DNA of 64,000 bases from Nocardia sp. alder85J (lineage in GTDB: Bacteria > Actinomycetota > Actinomycetes > Mycobacteriales > Mycobacteriaceae): assembly GCF_020176955.2 (NCBI RefSeq), contig NZ_JAIUCZ020000005.1, forward strand, positions 496,001-560,000. Direction: 5' to 3'. Positions 34,924 through 42,993 of the stretch are shown here, piece after piece; the first letter of the stretch is position 1; every line of letters begins with the position of its first letter. The position numbers were made by a program, and so were the translations under genes. Under the pieces are notes generated by a model that saw only the letters and a list, made by a program, of their open reading frames with translations, had not been told where the DNA came from and made no database searches.

Positions 34924-35595
34924 TCAGTTCGCCGGTCCGTTAGCCCAACTATTCTCCGCTGCAACGATTCCCGGCAGCTCGCCGAGATCGCTGATCTTCC
35001 AATCAGACAGGTCCAAGACCTCTTCTTTGCCACGGAGTATCCACCCCCACGGCCCGCGCTGGAGATAGGCCGTGCGCATACCGGCCTTCTTGGCCGGCGC
35101 CACATCGTTATCGATCCGGTCACCGACATAGACGATTTCGCCCGCAGGTACCGGTGCGGCCTCCACGACCTTCGCGAAGAACTCCGCGGACGGCTTCTCG
35201 ACACCCCAATCGTCAGAGGTCGCGATGAAGTCGGTGGGCAGGTTCAGGCTGCGCAGGATACGGCCGGAGCGCACTGTCTGGTTGCCGACTATGCCGACCC
35301 AAATGCCTTGGCGCTGTAGATCCGACAGCGCAGGGCGTACGTCGGGGTACAGGTCGTCCTCACTGTAGGACTCCGGTTGGCCGGCATCGGCCCGAGCCTG
35401 CCTCTCCTTCCCCAGGTCGAACCCCGGCCTGAATACCTGGAAGGTGTCGAGGTAGCTCCCGCCGGTCGCGATCATGGCGCCGAAGACCGCCGTGAACGTG
35501 TGGCGCGGCACACCGAGCCAGTCCGCCCAGGTACCGTACTCGCGCGTCTCATCAACCAGAGTCTCGCCAACGTCGAACACGACGGCCGAAATCAT
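34924..35595 (-). CDS. HAD superfamily hydrolase, convergent second copy
   Basis: A 223-residue HAD protein from ATG 35595. Motif I is VVFDVGETLVDE, in which the +2 Asp is replaced by Gly, as in dehalogenase/phosphonatase-like and some other HADs. Motif II is IVGNQTVRSG, motif III Lys WGVEKPSAEFF and motif IV YVGDRIDNDVAPAK. It lies 59 bp away from and convergent with the cargo operon. It is not closely similar to the other HAD protein, so it is an independent gene rather than a tandem copy. Confidence 0.85.
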   Translation of the reverse strand: MISAVVFDVGETLVDETREYGTWADWLGVPRHTFTAVFGAMIATGGSYLDTFQVFRPGFDLGKERQARADAGQPESYSEDDLYPDVRPALSDLQRQGIWVGIVGNQTVRSGRILRSLNLPTDFIATSDDWGVEKPSAEFFAKVVEAAPVPAGEIVYVGDRIDNDVAPAKKAGMRTAYLQRGPWGWILRGKEEVLDLSDWKISDLGELPGIVAAENSWANGPAN

Positions 35596-36157
35596 GCCGC
35601 CACGGTACCCGCCGCGATCAGTTTCTTGCCTTAGGTGTTGCAGCAGCCTCATCAGTCGAACCACGACAGCGGTGGACTACGAGCGTTGCCGAATTTCGCT
35701 GTATAGGTTCAAGAGGCGACGGCCCTACGGGCCGCCGCCGCCACGCAACCGGGCTCGCCGTCGCTCCGCAAGCTGCGCTCTGGCGGCCCGGCGCGTCGGC
35801 GGCAGCCCTTCAGGCCGTTCCGCCCCGTCTCTGAATCGCTCACTTCTGCTACGACGAAGCAGTGTGGTCGTTCCCGGAGCCGTACCCGACTTGCTCTCCC
35901 GCGACCTCGAATCCGATCCGCTGGCACCAGCTGTCGGCCTGGCTGTAGTCCGGTCGGCAGAACCGCGGTGCAGGGGTCCCACTTCCTCATGCCGTAATCG
36001 TCTCGCTCCACTCGCCCGAGTAAAGGACCATCTTCGGTGTCCGCTACGCGGTGCTGCGCATCCTTGACACGACCGAGCTCCGCTGAGGGCGGCAAGTATG
36101 AGGATGAGGGAGAAGGAAAGTCAGCCGGACGGACGAAGACGTGGAAGGCTACGGCGC
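35596..36157. other. 560-bp stretch without a convincing gene, possible gene debris
   Basis: Open frames here are short or Arg-rich. One minus-strand frame around 35860-35995 reads like protein (RPDYSQADSWCQRIGFEVAG) but has no start or family and is only about 45 codons long. A GC-rich segment (35709-35830) is unlike the AT-richer surroundings. It may be remnants of a lost gene. Confidence 0.4.
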
Positions 36158-37105
36158 GTGACCACGACGTTCCGCTTCCGTAACACAGTGACTCTGTCCC
36201 CAGGCGAATCCATCGCTGCCGAGAGCGCGAAGATCGAGCTGTTCTCTGAGTCGGGGGTCGCCGTGACCTTGAGCCCTTCGAGCGACGACACGCCGTTCTC
36301 GGAGGCGACAGAATTCCTTCTGACAGGCGGCCCCTACCCGACGCGGGACGACGCCTTGCAGGCCGGAAAGAGCTGGCGGAGATGCCTACTGCTTGCCTGC
36401 TCAGACCGCCACATCGGTATCAACCTGGGTGACGAGGACAAGTCGACCCCATCTCGAATACCGCTTGGCCAGACAGACTTCCTGCCGGATGACCCGGTTT
36501 ACCTGAAAGATCACCACGGACTGCTCGTCTACCCCGAGAGCTCCAACCCGTCGTCATCATTTGTCTCCTTCACAGCCGATATAACTGTCGGACGCTCGTC
36601 ATCCGAGCTTCTCAACGCGATCCACGCAGTTAAGGAGACAGCCTCAAAGATGACCGCTCGGGAAACTCTGGCGCTTACTCTGCTACACGATTCAAGGTTC
36701 GATCCGAACCCTGAAACGAAATACATCTCGCTGACCACTGCCATCGAAGCCCTTCTCGAACCGGCGAAGCAGTCCTCCGTTGTCCGCACAGCGCTCGACA
36801 CACTCCAACGTCACGCCGACGATCTCGACCTCAGCGACGAAGAGCGCAAGCTCATCGTTCAACACATCGGATCCGGCAAAAGAGAGTCGATCACAGAAGC
36901 CGGAAGCAAGCTGGCATCCAGGTTGAAGGACCGAGAATATGGCGGTGTCGATCCATCAACCTTCTTCAGGGAGGCATACAAGACACGGGGCAAGCTCGTG
37001 CACGGCAACACCAGCCGACCGACACGTGACCAACTCGGAGCGGAGCTCGGCACGCTGCACAGCTTCGTCGTCGACCTGCTCCACCTTGTGATCGTTGGAG
37101 ACTGA
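36158..37105 (+). CDS. HEPN-like (ApeA-type) cargo protein
   Basis: A 315-residue protein with an unrecognised beta-rich N-terminal half and a helical C-terminal half containing RETLALTLLHDSRFD, ISLTTAIEALL and, near residue 285, YKTRGKLVHGN. R-x4-H in that context resembles the catalytic motif of HEPN RNases and is close to the ApeA-like HEPN form. GTG 36158 follows GGAAGG; an ATG at 36098 would add a basic 20-residue extension. It is the last gene before attR, a common place for defence cargo. RNase activity is a family inference. Confidence 0.6.
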   Translation: MTTTFRFRNTVTLSPGESIAAESAKIELFSESGVAVTLSPSSDDTPFSEATEFLLTGGPYPTRDDALQAGKSWRRCLLLACSDRHIGINLGDEDKSTPSRIPLGQTDFLPDDPVYLKDHHGLLVYPESSNPSSSFVSFTADITVGRSSSELLNAIHAVKETASKMTARETLALTLLHDSRFDPNPETKYISLTTAIEALLEPAKQSSVVRTALDTLQRHADDLDLSDEERKLIVQHIGSGKRESITEAGSKLASRLKDREYGGVDPSTFFREAYKTRGKLVHGNTSRPTRDQLGAELGTLHSFVVDLLHLVIVGD

Positions 37106-37264
37106 TACCCGACGTCGCTGAACGTCCGTTCCGCAGTGCGGCCGCAGCGGTGGACAACGAGGCCCACGCCGACCAGCGAACCCATCAATGAAGTCCGCAG
37201 GTCAGCGCCGGTATCCCGTTCTCGTCCGATATCTGCCAACGAACGCAAACGTCGAGAGCGACAA

Positions 37265-37320
37265 TCTCAAAAACCGTTGTCCTCACGGACGTGTGGGTTC
37301 GAGTCCCACACTCGGCACTC
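37265..37320. repeat. attR, 56-bp tRNA-Leu 3' direct repeat
   Basis: Identical to 21096-21151. Only the 3' part of tRNA-Leu is present (anticodon stem to discriminator base), so it is not a functional tRNA gene. It marks the right end of the AICE; chromosomal sequence of high GC resumes after it. Confidence 0.94.
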
Positions 37321-37457
37321 GATCGAACGGTACGGCGGCGGGGTGTTCCGGGTAATTCCGGAACGGTGCCGGTGTGAATTCCGGCACCGGCCGTCGTGCT
37401 CGTATTTCCCGGATATGCCGGGCATATGCGGTGCGACTCGGTCGTCGTGCGGCCGTG
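37321..37457. other. Short gap between attR and Roadblock operon
   Basis: There is no gene. It contains ccggaatt/ttccgg repeats (ggtaattccggaacggtgccggtgtgaattccggcaccggc), including gtgccggtgtgaattccggcac, an inverted repeat that may terminate the operon ending at 37458. Confidence 0.45.
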
Positions 37458-37829
37458 TTACACCTCCAGTTCCTCTTCGATGGTCTTGAGGCGGTGGCGG
37501 GCCATCGCGAGATTCGCGCGGCCGCGGTCCAGGGCGAGGTAGAGGAACAGGCCCTTGGATTTGCGGCCGGTCATCGGGCGGATGATGTGGTATTGGGCGG
37601 AGAGGGTGATCAGGATGTCCTCGATCTCCTCTTTCAGGCCGAGCTGATCGATGGTGCGCATCTTGGCCCGGACCACCTCGGTGTTACCGGCCGCGGCGAC
37701 CTGGAGGTCCAGCGTCTTGGAGCTGCCGAGCATGCCCAGCGCCATACCGCTGCCGTAGTCGACGACCGCGGCGCCGACGGCGCCGTCGATGGTCATCATG
37801 TCCTTCAATGCCAGATCCATATTGGCCAT
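37458..37829 (-). CDS. Small Roadblock/LC7-like protein (module copy 2, third gene)
   Basis: A 123-residue protein beginning MANMDLALKDMMTIDGAVGAAVVDYGSGMALGM, followed by TEVVRAK, EIEDILITLSAQYHIIRPM and LALDRGRANLAMARHRLKTIEEEL. This is a compact alpha/beta Roadblock-type fold. It aligns over its whole length with the 127-residue product at 39463-39846. Such proteins normally act as regulators or scaffolds of small Ras/MglA-like GTPases. ATG 37829 lies 40 bp after the preceding gene. Confidence 0.68.
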   Translation of the reverse strand: MANMDLALKDMMTIDGAVGAAVVDYGSGMALGMLGSSKTLDLQVAAAGNTEVVRAKMRTIDQLGLKEEIEDILITLSAQYHIIRPMTGRKSKGLFLYLALDRGRANLAMARHRLKTIEEELEV

Positions 37830-37869
37830 GGCGATTCTTTTTCCTTTTCTTCTCTTTGTTTTCGGTGAT

Positions 37870-38364
37870 TCATCCGGTATCGGTGATCCGGTCCGTGCCG
37901 GGTTCGTCCACGGCAGGCTTCAGGTGGTCGGCGATCGCGCGGGCCACCGGGCGGGATTCCAGGTGCAGGCGGCCTACGTTCACATCGGGGCCGGCGAGCA
38001 CGGTCAGCGAGGTCCAGCCGGCCGCGTAGATCACCGCGTAGCCGTCGGTGCCGTTGACGACCACCTCGTGGAATCCGCCGCCGTGCGCGGTGGTCACCAG
38101 GCGGTGCGAGACGGCCAGTTGCGAGGCGGCCAGGGCCGCAATGCCGTTGGGCTCGATGTGGGACGGCAGGTCGTGCGCGACGAGCAGGCCGTCGTTGGAC
38201 GCCACCAGCGCACCGGTCAGCTTCGGAATCCGGTCCCGTAAGGCCCGCAGTTCGGCCATCACCTTCGGATTCGGTTCGGATCCGGGTATCGCCACCTTGG
38301 TAAACCTCCCTATGAATTCGCCGAGCGCGGTGTTGCGCGTGTTCCTCCGCAGCCGCAAGGTCAC
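37870..38364 (-). CDS. Roadblock/LC7 domain protein (module copy 2, second gene)
   Basis: A 164-residue protein. A basic N-terminal 35 residues (MTLRLRRNTRNTALGEF) precede the Roadblock domain: RALRDRIPKLTGALVASNDGLLVAHDLPSHIEPNGIAALAASQLAVSHRLV, FHEVVVNGTDGYAVIYAAG, then a C-terminal helix. 'GALVASNDGLLVAHDLP' is the diagnostic Roadblock start. ATG 38364 overlaps the preceding stop by four bases. Confidence 0.8.
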   Translation of the reverse strand: MTLRLRRNTRNTALGEFIGRFTKVAIPGSEPNPKVMAELRALRDRIPKLTGALVASNDGLLVAHDLPSHIEPNGIAALAASQLAVSHRLVTTAHGGGFHEVVVNGTDGYAVIYAAGWTSLTVLAGPDVNVGRLHLESRPVARAIADHLKPAVDEPGTDRITDTG

Positions 38365-39470
38365 GCGAACTCCTCCAATGCCGTGCGGAGCCGGATCAGC
38401 AACTCGCGATCCACCGGTTTCCAGAGTTCCGGCACCACGACGGCAGTTTCGGGCGATGCCGCGGTATCCCCCTGCGGCACAGCGACTTCGGTAGGTGCGG
38501 TAGCACCGGGTGGGACCGCAGCGGCAGGTCCCGGCGCCGCGGCATCGCCCGGCGGCGGCGCCTCCGGCGGGATCACCGTGACCTTTCGCCGGCGCGGCAG
38601 GGGCCGGGGCTTGGCAGCGGCCGCGGGGCGGGCAGGCGGGGCGGGCACCGCACGGGTGGGCGGTGCGGGCGCCACGCTGTCGGGCGGGGCCGACGCCGCA
38701 GGGTCGGAAAGCGCCGATGCCGCGCGGTCGGGCGGAGCGGACACCGGACGGGCAGGCGGGGCCGACTCCCGGCGGGCGGCGGGAGCCGACTCCGGGCGGG
38801 TGGGTGGCGCGGGCGCGGCAGGACGGGGAGCCGCCGGGCCGGGCCGGGTGCTGCCCGGCTCCTCCAGCAGGCCCACTCCGGTGAGTCGCCGCACCGCCAC
38901 CAGGCAGCCGTAGCTGGTGCGGCCGAGGTCACCGGCGATTCCGGCGATGCTGCGCCGCGCGTCGGCGGCGGCCAGGATCTCGGCCTCACCGCTGGTCAGG
39001 GGCACCCGTTTGCGGTGCCGGCCGGCGGGCACGACCGGCGTGCGGTCGACCAGTTCCATCGGCCAGGGTCCGGATTCGGCCGCATGCCGACGGGCGCACT
39101 CGTGCACCAGCACACCGATCGGGATGCGGCAGACGGCGGACAGCCAGTGCGCCGGGGCCGGCCGGAACACCGGGGTCACCGGGGTGGCCAGCAGGAAGTA
39201 GGCGGCGTCGAAGACCGAGAGCAGGGCCAGCATCTGCAATCGCGGCCGGCGCAGCACCGAACCGGGATCGCCGGCCTGCGCGCGTTGCCAGTCGGCGGCG
39301 GTGGCGACGCCGGTGGTGACCACCAGTCGTTCCAGCGCGGGGGTGCGCGGGCACGCGGCGGCGGTGATCTCGCCCTCGGCGAAGTGCAGTGCGCCGTCGC
39401 CGAGGGCCAGCACGCCGGTGCGCCGTTCGTCGGCCAATCGCCGCAACGCGGCGGTGATGTCGTCACCCAT
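38361..39470 (-). CDS. DUF4388-like protein with Pro/Ala-rich tail (module copy 2, first gene)
   Basis: A 369-residue protein. The N-terminal part (DITAALRRLADERRTGVLALGDGALHFAEGEITAA) resembles the DUF4388 domain; a middle helical region carries SIAGIAGDLGRTSYGCLVAVRRLTGVGLLEEP, a winged-helix-like end. About 110 residues of Pro/Ala/Ser repeats (APPARPVSAPPDRAAS) follow, then a short C-terminal helix (DRELLIRLRTALEEF). ATG 39470 lies inside the end of the preceding gene (8-bp overlap). Its counterpart in copy 1 lacks the long tail. Confidence 0.68.
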   Translation of the reverse strand: MGDDITAALRRLADERRTGVLALGDGALHFAEGEITAAACPRTPALERLVVTTGVATAADWQRAQAGDPGSVLRRPRLQMLALLSVFDAAYFLLATPVTPVFRPAPAHWLSAVCRIPIGVLVHECARRHAAESGPWPMELVDRTPVVPAGRHRKRVPLTSGEAEILAAADARRSIAGIAGDLGRTSYGCLVAVRRLTGVGLLEEPGSTRPGPAAPRPAAPAPPTRPESAPAARRESAPPARPVSAPPDRAASALSDPAASAPPDSVAPAPPTRAVPAPPARPAAAAKPRPLPRRRKVTVIPPEAPPPGDAAAPGPAAAVPPGATAPTEVAVPQGDTAASPETAVVVPELWKPVDRELLIRLRTALEEFA

Positions 39471-39846
39471 TGCCCGCTCCTGCCAATTCGGCCAGGATCG
39501 CCCGCAGCCGGAAGCGCGCGAATGCCAGGTTGCCACTGTCGGTATCGAACACCGCGTGCACGAACAGCCGGCCGGTGTAGTCGCCGTCCACCAGGTTCAA
39601 CAGGTGGAATCGTGTTGTGCCGCTGACGATCAGCTCCGCGGCGCCGTCGTCGCCGGCCGTCAGTGCCGGGCAGCCGAGCACCGCGCGCACCACGTCGGTG
39701 GTGCCGGCGGCGTCCTCGTGCTCGTCCAGCGGATCGTGCCGCCCGGCGGCCGCGATCGCCAGGCCGCTGGCCCCGTCCACCAATGTCACACTGCGCGCAC
39801 CGGGTATCGCCATGATGTCGTCGAGGCAGCCGTCGATCCCTGTCAT
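39463..39846 (-). CDS. Small Roadblock/LC7-like protein (module copy 1, third gene)
   Basis: A 127-residue protein, MTGIDGCLDDIMAIPGARSVTLVDGASGLAIAAAG, TTDVVRAVLGC, AELIVSGTTRFHLLNLVDGDYTGRLFVHAVFDTDSGNLAFARFRLRAIL. Aligned with the 123-residue protein at 37458-37829: shared I-x-G-A, V-D-x-x-S-G, T-x-V-V-R-A and N-L-A-x-A-R-x-R-L. Its 3' end overlaps the next gene by 8 bp. Confidence 0.7.
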   Translation of the reverse strand: MTGIDGCLDDIMAIPGARSVTLVDGASGLAIAAAGRHDPLDEHEDAAGTTDVVRAVLGCPALTAGDDGAAELIVSGTTRFHLLNLVDGDYTGRLFVHAVFDTDSGNLAFARFRLRAILAELAGAGNG

Positions 39847-39862
39847 CGCGCCCTCTGACCCG

Positions 39863-40294
39863 TCACAACCGGCCGGCCTCCCGGACGATCCGCCGGGTCT
39901 GCGCGAAGAGCATGCCCACATTCACCGTGTTCCGGCACACCACCACGATCACGATGTCGTCGCGGCTGTCGATGCGGACGAACAGATGAGCGAGATTGTC
40001 ACTGTTGACGAGAACCTCCTGGAAGTAGTGCTCGTCGGAGCGAACTCCCCGGCGTTCCTTCCAGATCTCCTCGATCATCACCACGTTGCGGCCCTGGAAC
40101 AGCTCCAGGGTGGCCGCGGCGAGCAGATCGAGCACCTCCGCCGGGTGGTCGTCGACGGTCTGCACCGCCAACAGCATGCCGGTGGACATGTCGATCGCCC
40201 CGGCCGCAATACATTCCGGCACTTCGGTTCTCAGGTTCCGGACGAGCGCACCGACCCGTTCGGTCAGGTTGCCGCTCGTTGTCGGGGAGGTCAT
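39863..40294 (-). CDS. Roadblock/LC7-like protein (module copy 1, second gene)
   Basis: A 143-residue protein, LTERVGALVRNLRTEVPECIAAGAIDMSTGMLLAVQTVDDHP then VLDLLAAATLELFQG, VLVNSDNLAHLFVRIDSRDDIVIVVV and a terminal helix MLFAQTRRIVREAG. The 'AGAIDMSTGMLLAV' strand-turn-strand and the final amphipathic helix match the Roadblock fold. ATG 40294 overlaps the stop of the preceding gene (ATGA). Confidence 0.72.
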   Translation of the reverse strand: MTSPTTSGNLTERVGALVRNLRTEVPECIAAGAIDMSTGMLLAVQTVDDHPAEVLDLLAAATLELFQGRNVVMIEEIWKERRGVRSDEHYFQEVLVNSDNLAHLFVRIDSRDDIVIVVVCRNTVNVGMLFAQTRRIVREAGRL

Positions 40295-41061
40295 CTTCGC
40301 CTTTCTGTGGAGGATCGGGGGGTGGGTGGCGGATGGAGCTCGTTGATCCCGCTGGCGTCCTTGTGGCGTCGCGGCAGTGTCGCGTGGGGTGCGGCCCGCT
40401 CCCGCGGCGGCGGCGCCACCGCCACCGCGTCCTCGGCCGCGAGCCGGCAGATCTCGACCGTCACCGCGTACAGGCCCCGGCCGGTCAGGAAGGCGATGTC
40501 CCGGCAACTGTGCCGGCCGTCCATGTGCCGCAGGATCTCTCGGCGCAGACCGGGCTCGCTGCGCCGTAGCAGCGCGTCGCCGGACTCGGTGCGGGTCAGC
40601 TGATGCCGGTACGGCCCGATGCGCCGCGGCGCCAGCGCCCGCAGCCAGCGGTCGGTCTCCGCGATCAGCTCGCCGGGTTCGAGGACCGCCACCGGATCCG
40701 CGATCGCGACAGCCGGAGTGGTGTCGGCCGCCGCCCGGAAACAGTCCTCGATCCAGCCGGAGGCGATGGCGAACGCCGCGTCGTAGGTGACCGCGAGCCG
40801 CATCGCCCGCAATTCCGCCGCGCCCGCGACGGTGTGCCCCGGCCGGGCCAGCAGCTCGGACATCCCCGGCGCACCGGGAGAATTGACGACGAGCACCGCA
40901 CCGTGCACCAGATGAAAATCGCCGCCCGGCTCGCCCGTGACGCGCAAAATGCCGGTATACCGTTCGGCCGCGGCATTCAACAATTCCGCCACCACGTGTT
41001 GAGATGCTTTCCGGCCGTGCGCCGGATCCCGCCTCGCGCTCGCACCGGAACCCGATGTCAT
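40291..41061 (-). CDS. DUF4388-like protein (module copy 1, first gene)
   Basis: A 256-residue protein from ATG 41061 (GGAGCGAGAAG upstream). VVAELLNAAAERYTGILRVTGEPGGDFHLVHGAVLVVNSP is the DUF4388-type start. A helical middle (LAVTYDAAFAIASGWIEDCF) and a winged-helix-like end (REILRHMDGRHSCRDIAFLTGRGLYAVTVEICRL) follow. This is the same domain order as the product at 38361-39470. It is the first gene of the six-gene operon. Confidence 0.68.
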   Translation of the reverse strand: MTSGSGASARRDPAHGRKASQHVVAELLNAAAERYTGILRVTGEPGGDFHLVHGAVLVVNSPGAPGMSELLARPGHTVAGAAELRAMRLAVTYDAAFAIASGWIEDCFRAAADTTPAVAIADPVAVLEPGELIAETDRWLRALAPRRIGPYRHQLTRTESGDALLRRSEPGLRREILRHMDGRHSCRDIAFLTGRGLYAVTVEICRLAAEDAVAVAPPPRERAAPHATLPRRHKDASGINELHPPPTPRSSTERRR

Positions 41062-41539
41062 GCTTCTCGCTCCGGGGAGGGATGATATTTCGGTCCGCTC
41101 GGCACCGGCTGCACGTGCACCCGAAATCGCACGCCCGCGCCGCCGCCGTATCAGATCGGTGATCGTCGAAAGAATGCCGGGAACTTCGGTGGCCGCCACG
41201 GCCTGCGCGAATATTTCAATGGAGTGTCCTGACGAGCAGATTGGGTTCGACGCGGCGGTTGATCAAGAGCCTCCGCAACCACCGTCGAGAAGCATCCTGT
41301 CAGCACGGTGGATTTCAAGCAACCGCTTCCGTGAAATTAATTCGATACCGCTCGGTCGATTTGCTGGCTACCTTTTCGCGAATCAGACATACGGGATAAG
41401 CGGGACTGCGTTCCGGACCTCGGGCGACAGCCGCCGGGCCACCACGGGACCCGCACGGCAGCACCGGAATCGGCCGTCGAACCGAACCCGTTCCGGCCCC
41501 GTGATTCTGGTACCGATGTCTCACGGAGGGGCGAACACA
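41062..41539. other. 478-bp divergent intergenic region
   Basis: It separates the Roadblock operon (minus) from the DUF4188-like gene (plus). The middle, about 41200-41400, is less GC-rich than both sides and should contain the two promoters. No open frame with a ribosome site or known pattern was found on either strand. Confidence 0.5.
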
Positions 41540-42082
41540 GTGCGAGTACAGCGCTTGACAGCGGATCTGTCCGGATATCCGGATCTGGTCGTGGTTTATC
41601 TCGGCATGCGGGTGCACACCCTGCGCGGCATGGCCCGGCTGCTCGGAGTGGGGCCGAAACTCTACCGCTCCCATCGGGATCGGCCGGATGGGCTGCTGTG
41701 GCACGACGACATCATCTGGGCCCTGTTCCCGCCGCACTGGGGAGCCCGGCAGTACTGGCGCGATCTCGACAGCCTGGAAAGATGGACGCGTAGCGATCCG
41801 CACCGGCAGTGGTGGGAGAAATTCCTGCGCGACTCCGGCGGCACCGGTTTCTGGCACGAGGCGTATTTCGCGCGCGGCGGGATCGATGCCATGTACGACG
41901 ACATGGCCACGCCCACCGGCCTGGCCCGGTTCGCACCCACCGTCGCCTCCCGGGGGCGGCTGTTCTCCACCCGTGGGCGGATCCGCGACACCGGGACCGG
42001 CGCGGCGCCGGTGGTGGACGAGCGGACCTACTACGCCGACACACCCGCCGACCCGGCCGGCGAGTCCGGCACCTCACGATGA
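41540..42082 (+). CDS. DUF4188-like (monooxygenase-family) protein
   Basis: A 180-residue protein. After MRVQRLTADLSGYPDLVVVYLGMRV come LLGVGPKLYRSHRDRPDGLLWHDDIIW and QYWRDLDSLERWTRSDPHRQWWEKFLRDSGGTGFWHEAYFARGG, the Trp-rich ferredoxin-like barrel pattern of DUF4188, distantly related to heme-containing aldoxime dehydratases. GTG 41540 after GGAGGGG is preferred over ATG 41516. The function is not established for this family. Confidence 0.7.
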   Translation: MRVQRLTADLSGYPDLVVVYLGMRVHTLRGMARLLGVGPKLYRSHRDRPDGLLWHDDIIWALFPPHWGARQYWRDLDSLERWTRSDPHRQWWEKFLRDSGGTGFWHEAYFARGGIDAMYDDMATPTGLARFAPTVASRGRLFSTRGRIRDTGTGAAPVVDERTYYADTPADPAGESGTSR

Positions 42083-42235
42083 AAAGTTAGGCAACCGAAC
42101 GGTTTACCCACTCGAGCGACCTTCCAGCAAACGCTCGGCGACGGTTTGCTACCGGCGGATGAACACTCGCGCACGCGACTGTGATTCCCCCGTGATCGGC
42201 TTCTGATTTCGGTTCCCGCGCCCTACCGTACTGCC

Positions 42236-42862
42236 ATGCACGTCCTGTTCGTCTGCAATAGCAATGTGTGTCGCTCGGTGATCGCCGAACGCCTCACAGC
42301 GGCGCTGGCAGCCGAGCATCGGCTCGCCGACCTCACCGCCGAGAGCGCCGGCACCCGCGCACTCGTCGGATTCGGGGTGGAACCGCTTGCCGCACAGACG
42401 ATCACCGGCCTCGGCGGCGATGCGGCCGGATTCAAGGCGCGCCGGCTGCAACCGGCCATGGCCGAACGCGCGGATCTGATCCTGGCGATGACCGATCACC
42501 TCCGCGACGATGTAGGCAAACTCGTGGCATCGGCGATTCCGCGCACCTTCACCCTGCTGGAGGCCTTCCGGATCGCCCGGGTCAGCGGCGCCCGCACCGT
42601 CGCCGAAATCGACCGGGCACGAAACGATCTCGCCCTGGTCGGCCGGGAGAACATTCCGGATCCGGTGGGCCTGTCCCCCGAGAAATACTGCGAGATCGGC
42701 GACCGTATCGCCGGGGCGCTGGTACCGCTGCTGCTGGCCCTGCACATCCATCAGGGGCGCAGCACCGACGAGCGCGGCCGGCCGCGACTGGTGGTGCTGC
42801 CCGGCGGCCGGGCCGAGCCACAGCCGTTCGAGCGGCACCTCGGAATCGGCCGCCACGCCTGA
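42236..42862 (+). CDS. Low-molecular-weight protein-tyrosine phosphatase-like protein
   Basis: A 208-residue protein with LMW-PTP P-loop HVLFVCNSNVCRSVIAERL (C-x5-R, catalytic Cys about residue 7), general-acid region ENIPDPVGLSPEKY and the family's TAESAGTRA strand. The usual glycine of the P-loop (CxGNxCRS) is a serine here. About 40 residues of extra C-terminal sequence (GRSTDERGRPRLVVLPGG) follow the domain. It could act on protein phosphotyrosine in signalling or polysaccharide export; no kinase is adjacent. Confidence 0.85.
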   Translation: MHVLFVCNSNVCRSVIAERLTAALAAEHRLADLTAESAGTRALVGFGVEPLAAQTITGLGGDAAGFKARRLQPAMAERADLILAMTDHLRDDVGKLVASAIPRTFTLLEAFRIARVSGARTVAEIDRARNDLALVGRENIPDPVGLSPEKYCEIGDRIAGALVPLLLALHIHQGRSTDERGRPRLVVLPGGRAEPQPFERHLGIGRHA

Positions 42863-42993
42863 CCTCTGCCGATCCGCCGGTCCTCCCAGCGCCGGTGACA
42901 CGCCTGATTCTCGCCAATTCGAGTATTCGGGTCTACACTTCCCGCGAACACTTCAGCAGCCGACGGTTCGACACAAGAACAGGACTGAACGAC

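Larger units (their letters stand above)
21096..37320. mobile_element. Integrated actinomycete integrative and conjugative element (AICE), about 16.2 kb
   Basis: The element is bounded by 56-bp perfect direct repeats (21096-21151 and 37265-37320) made of the tRNA-Leu 3' end. It contains every hallmark of a pSAM2-type AICE: tyrosine integrase next to the att site, excisionase, HUH replication initiator, FtsK/TraB DNA translocase, a Pra-like activator, a KorSA-like GntR repressor and DUF2637 spread-type membrane protein. Cargo occupies about 30.5-37.1 kb and looks less GC-rich than the backbone. Nothing in the core is visibly broken, so it may still be mobile. Confidence 0.93.

Noticed and set aside
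34172..35595. The two HAD genes as a recent tandem duplication
   Set aside because: They are convergent, differ in motif I (DFDG versus DVGE) and in the cap region, so they are separate family members.
37265..37320. Second tRNA-Leu gene
   Set aside because: Only the 3' part from the anticodon stem onward is present; the acceptor 5' strand and D arm are missing, so it is an att repeat.
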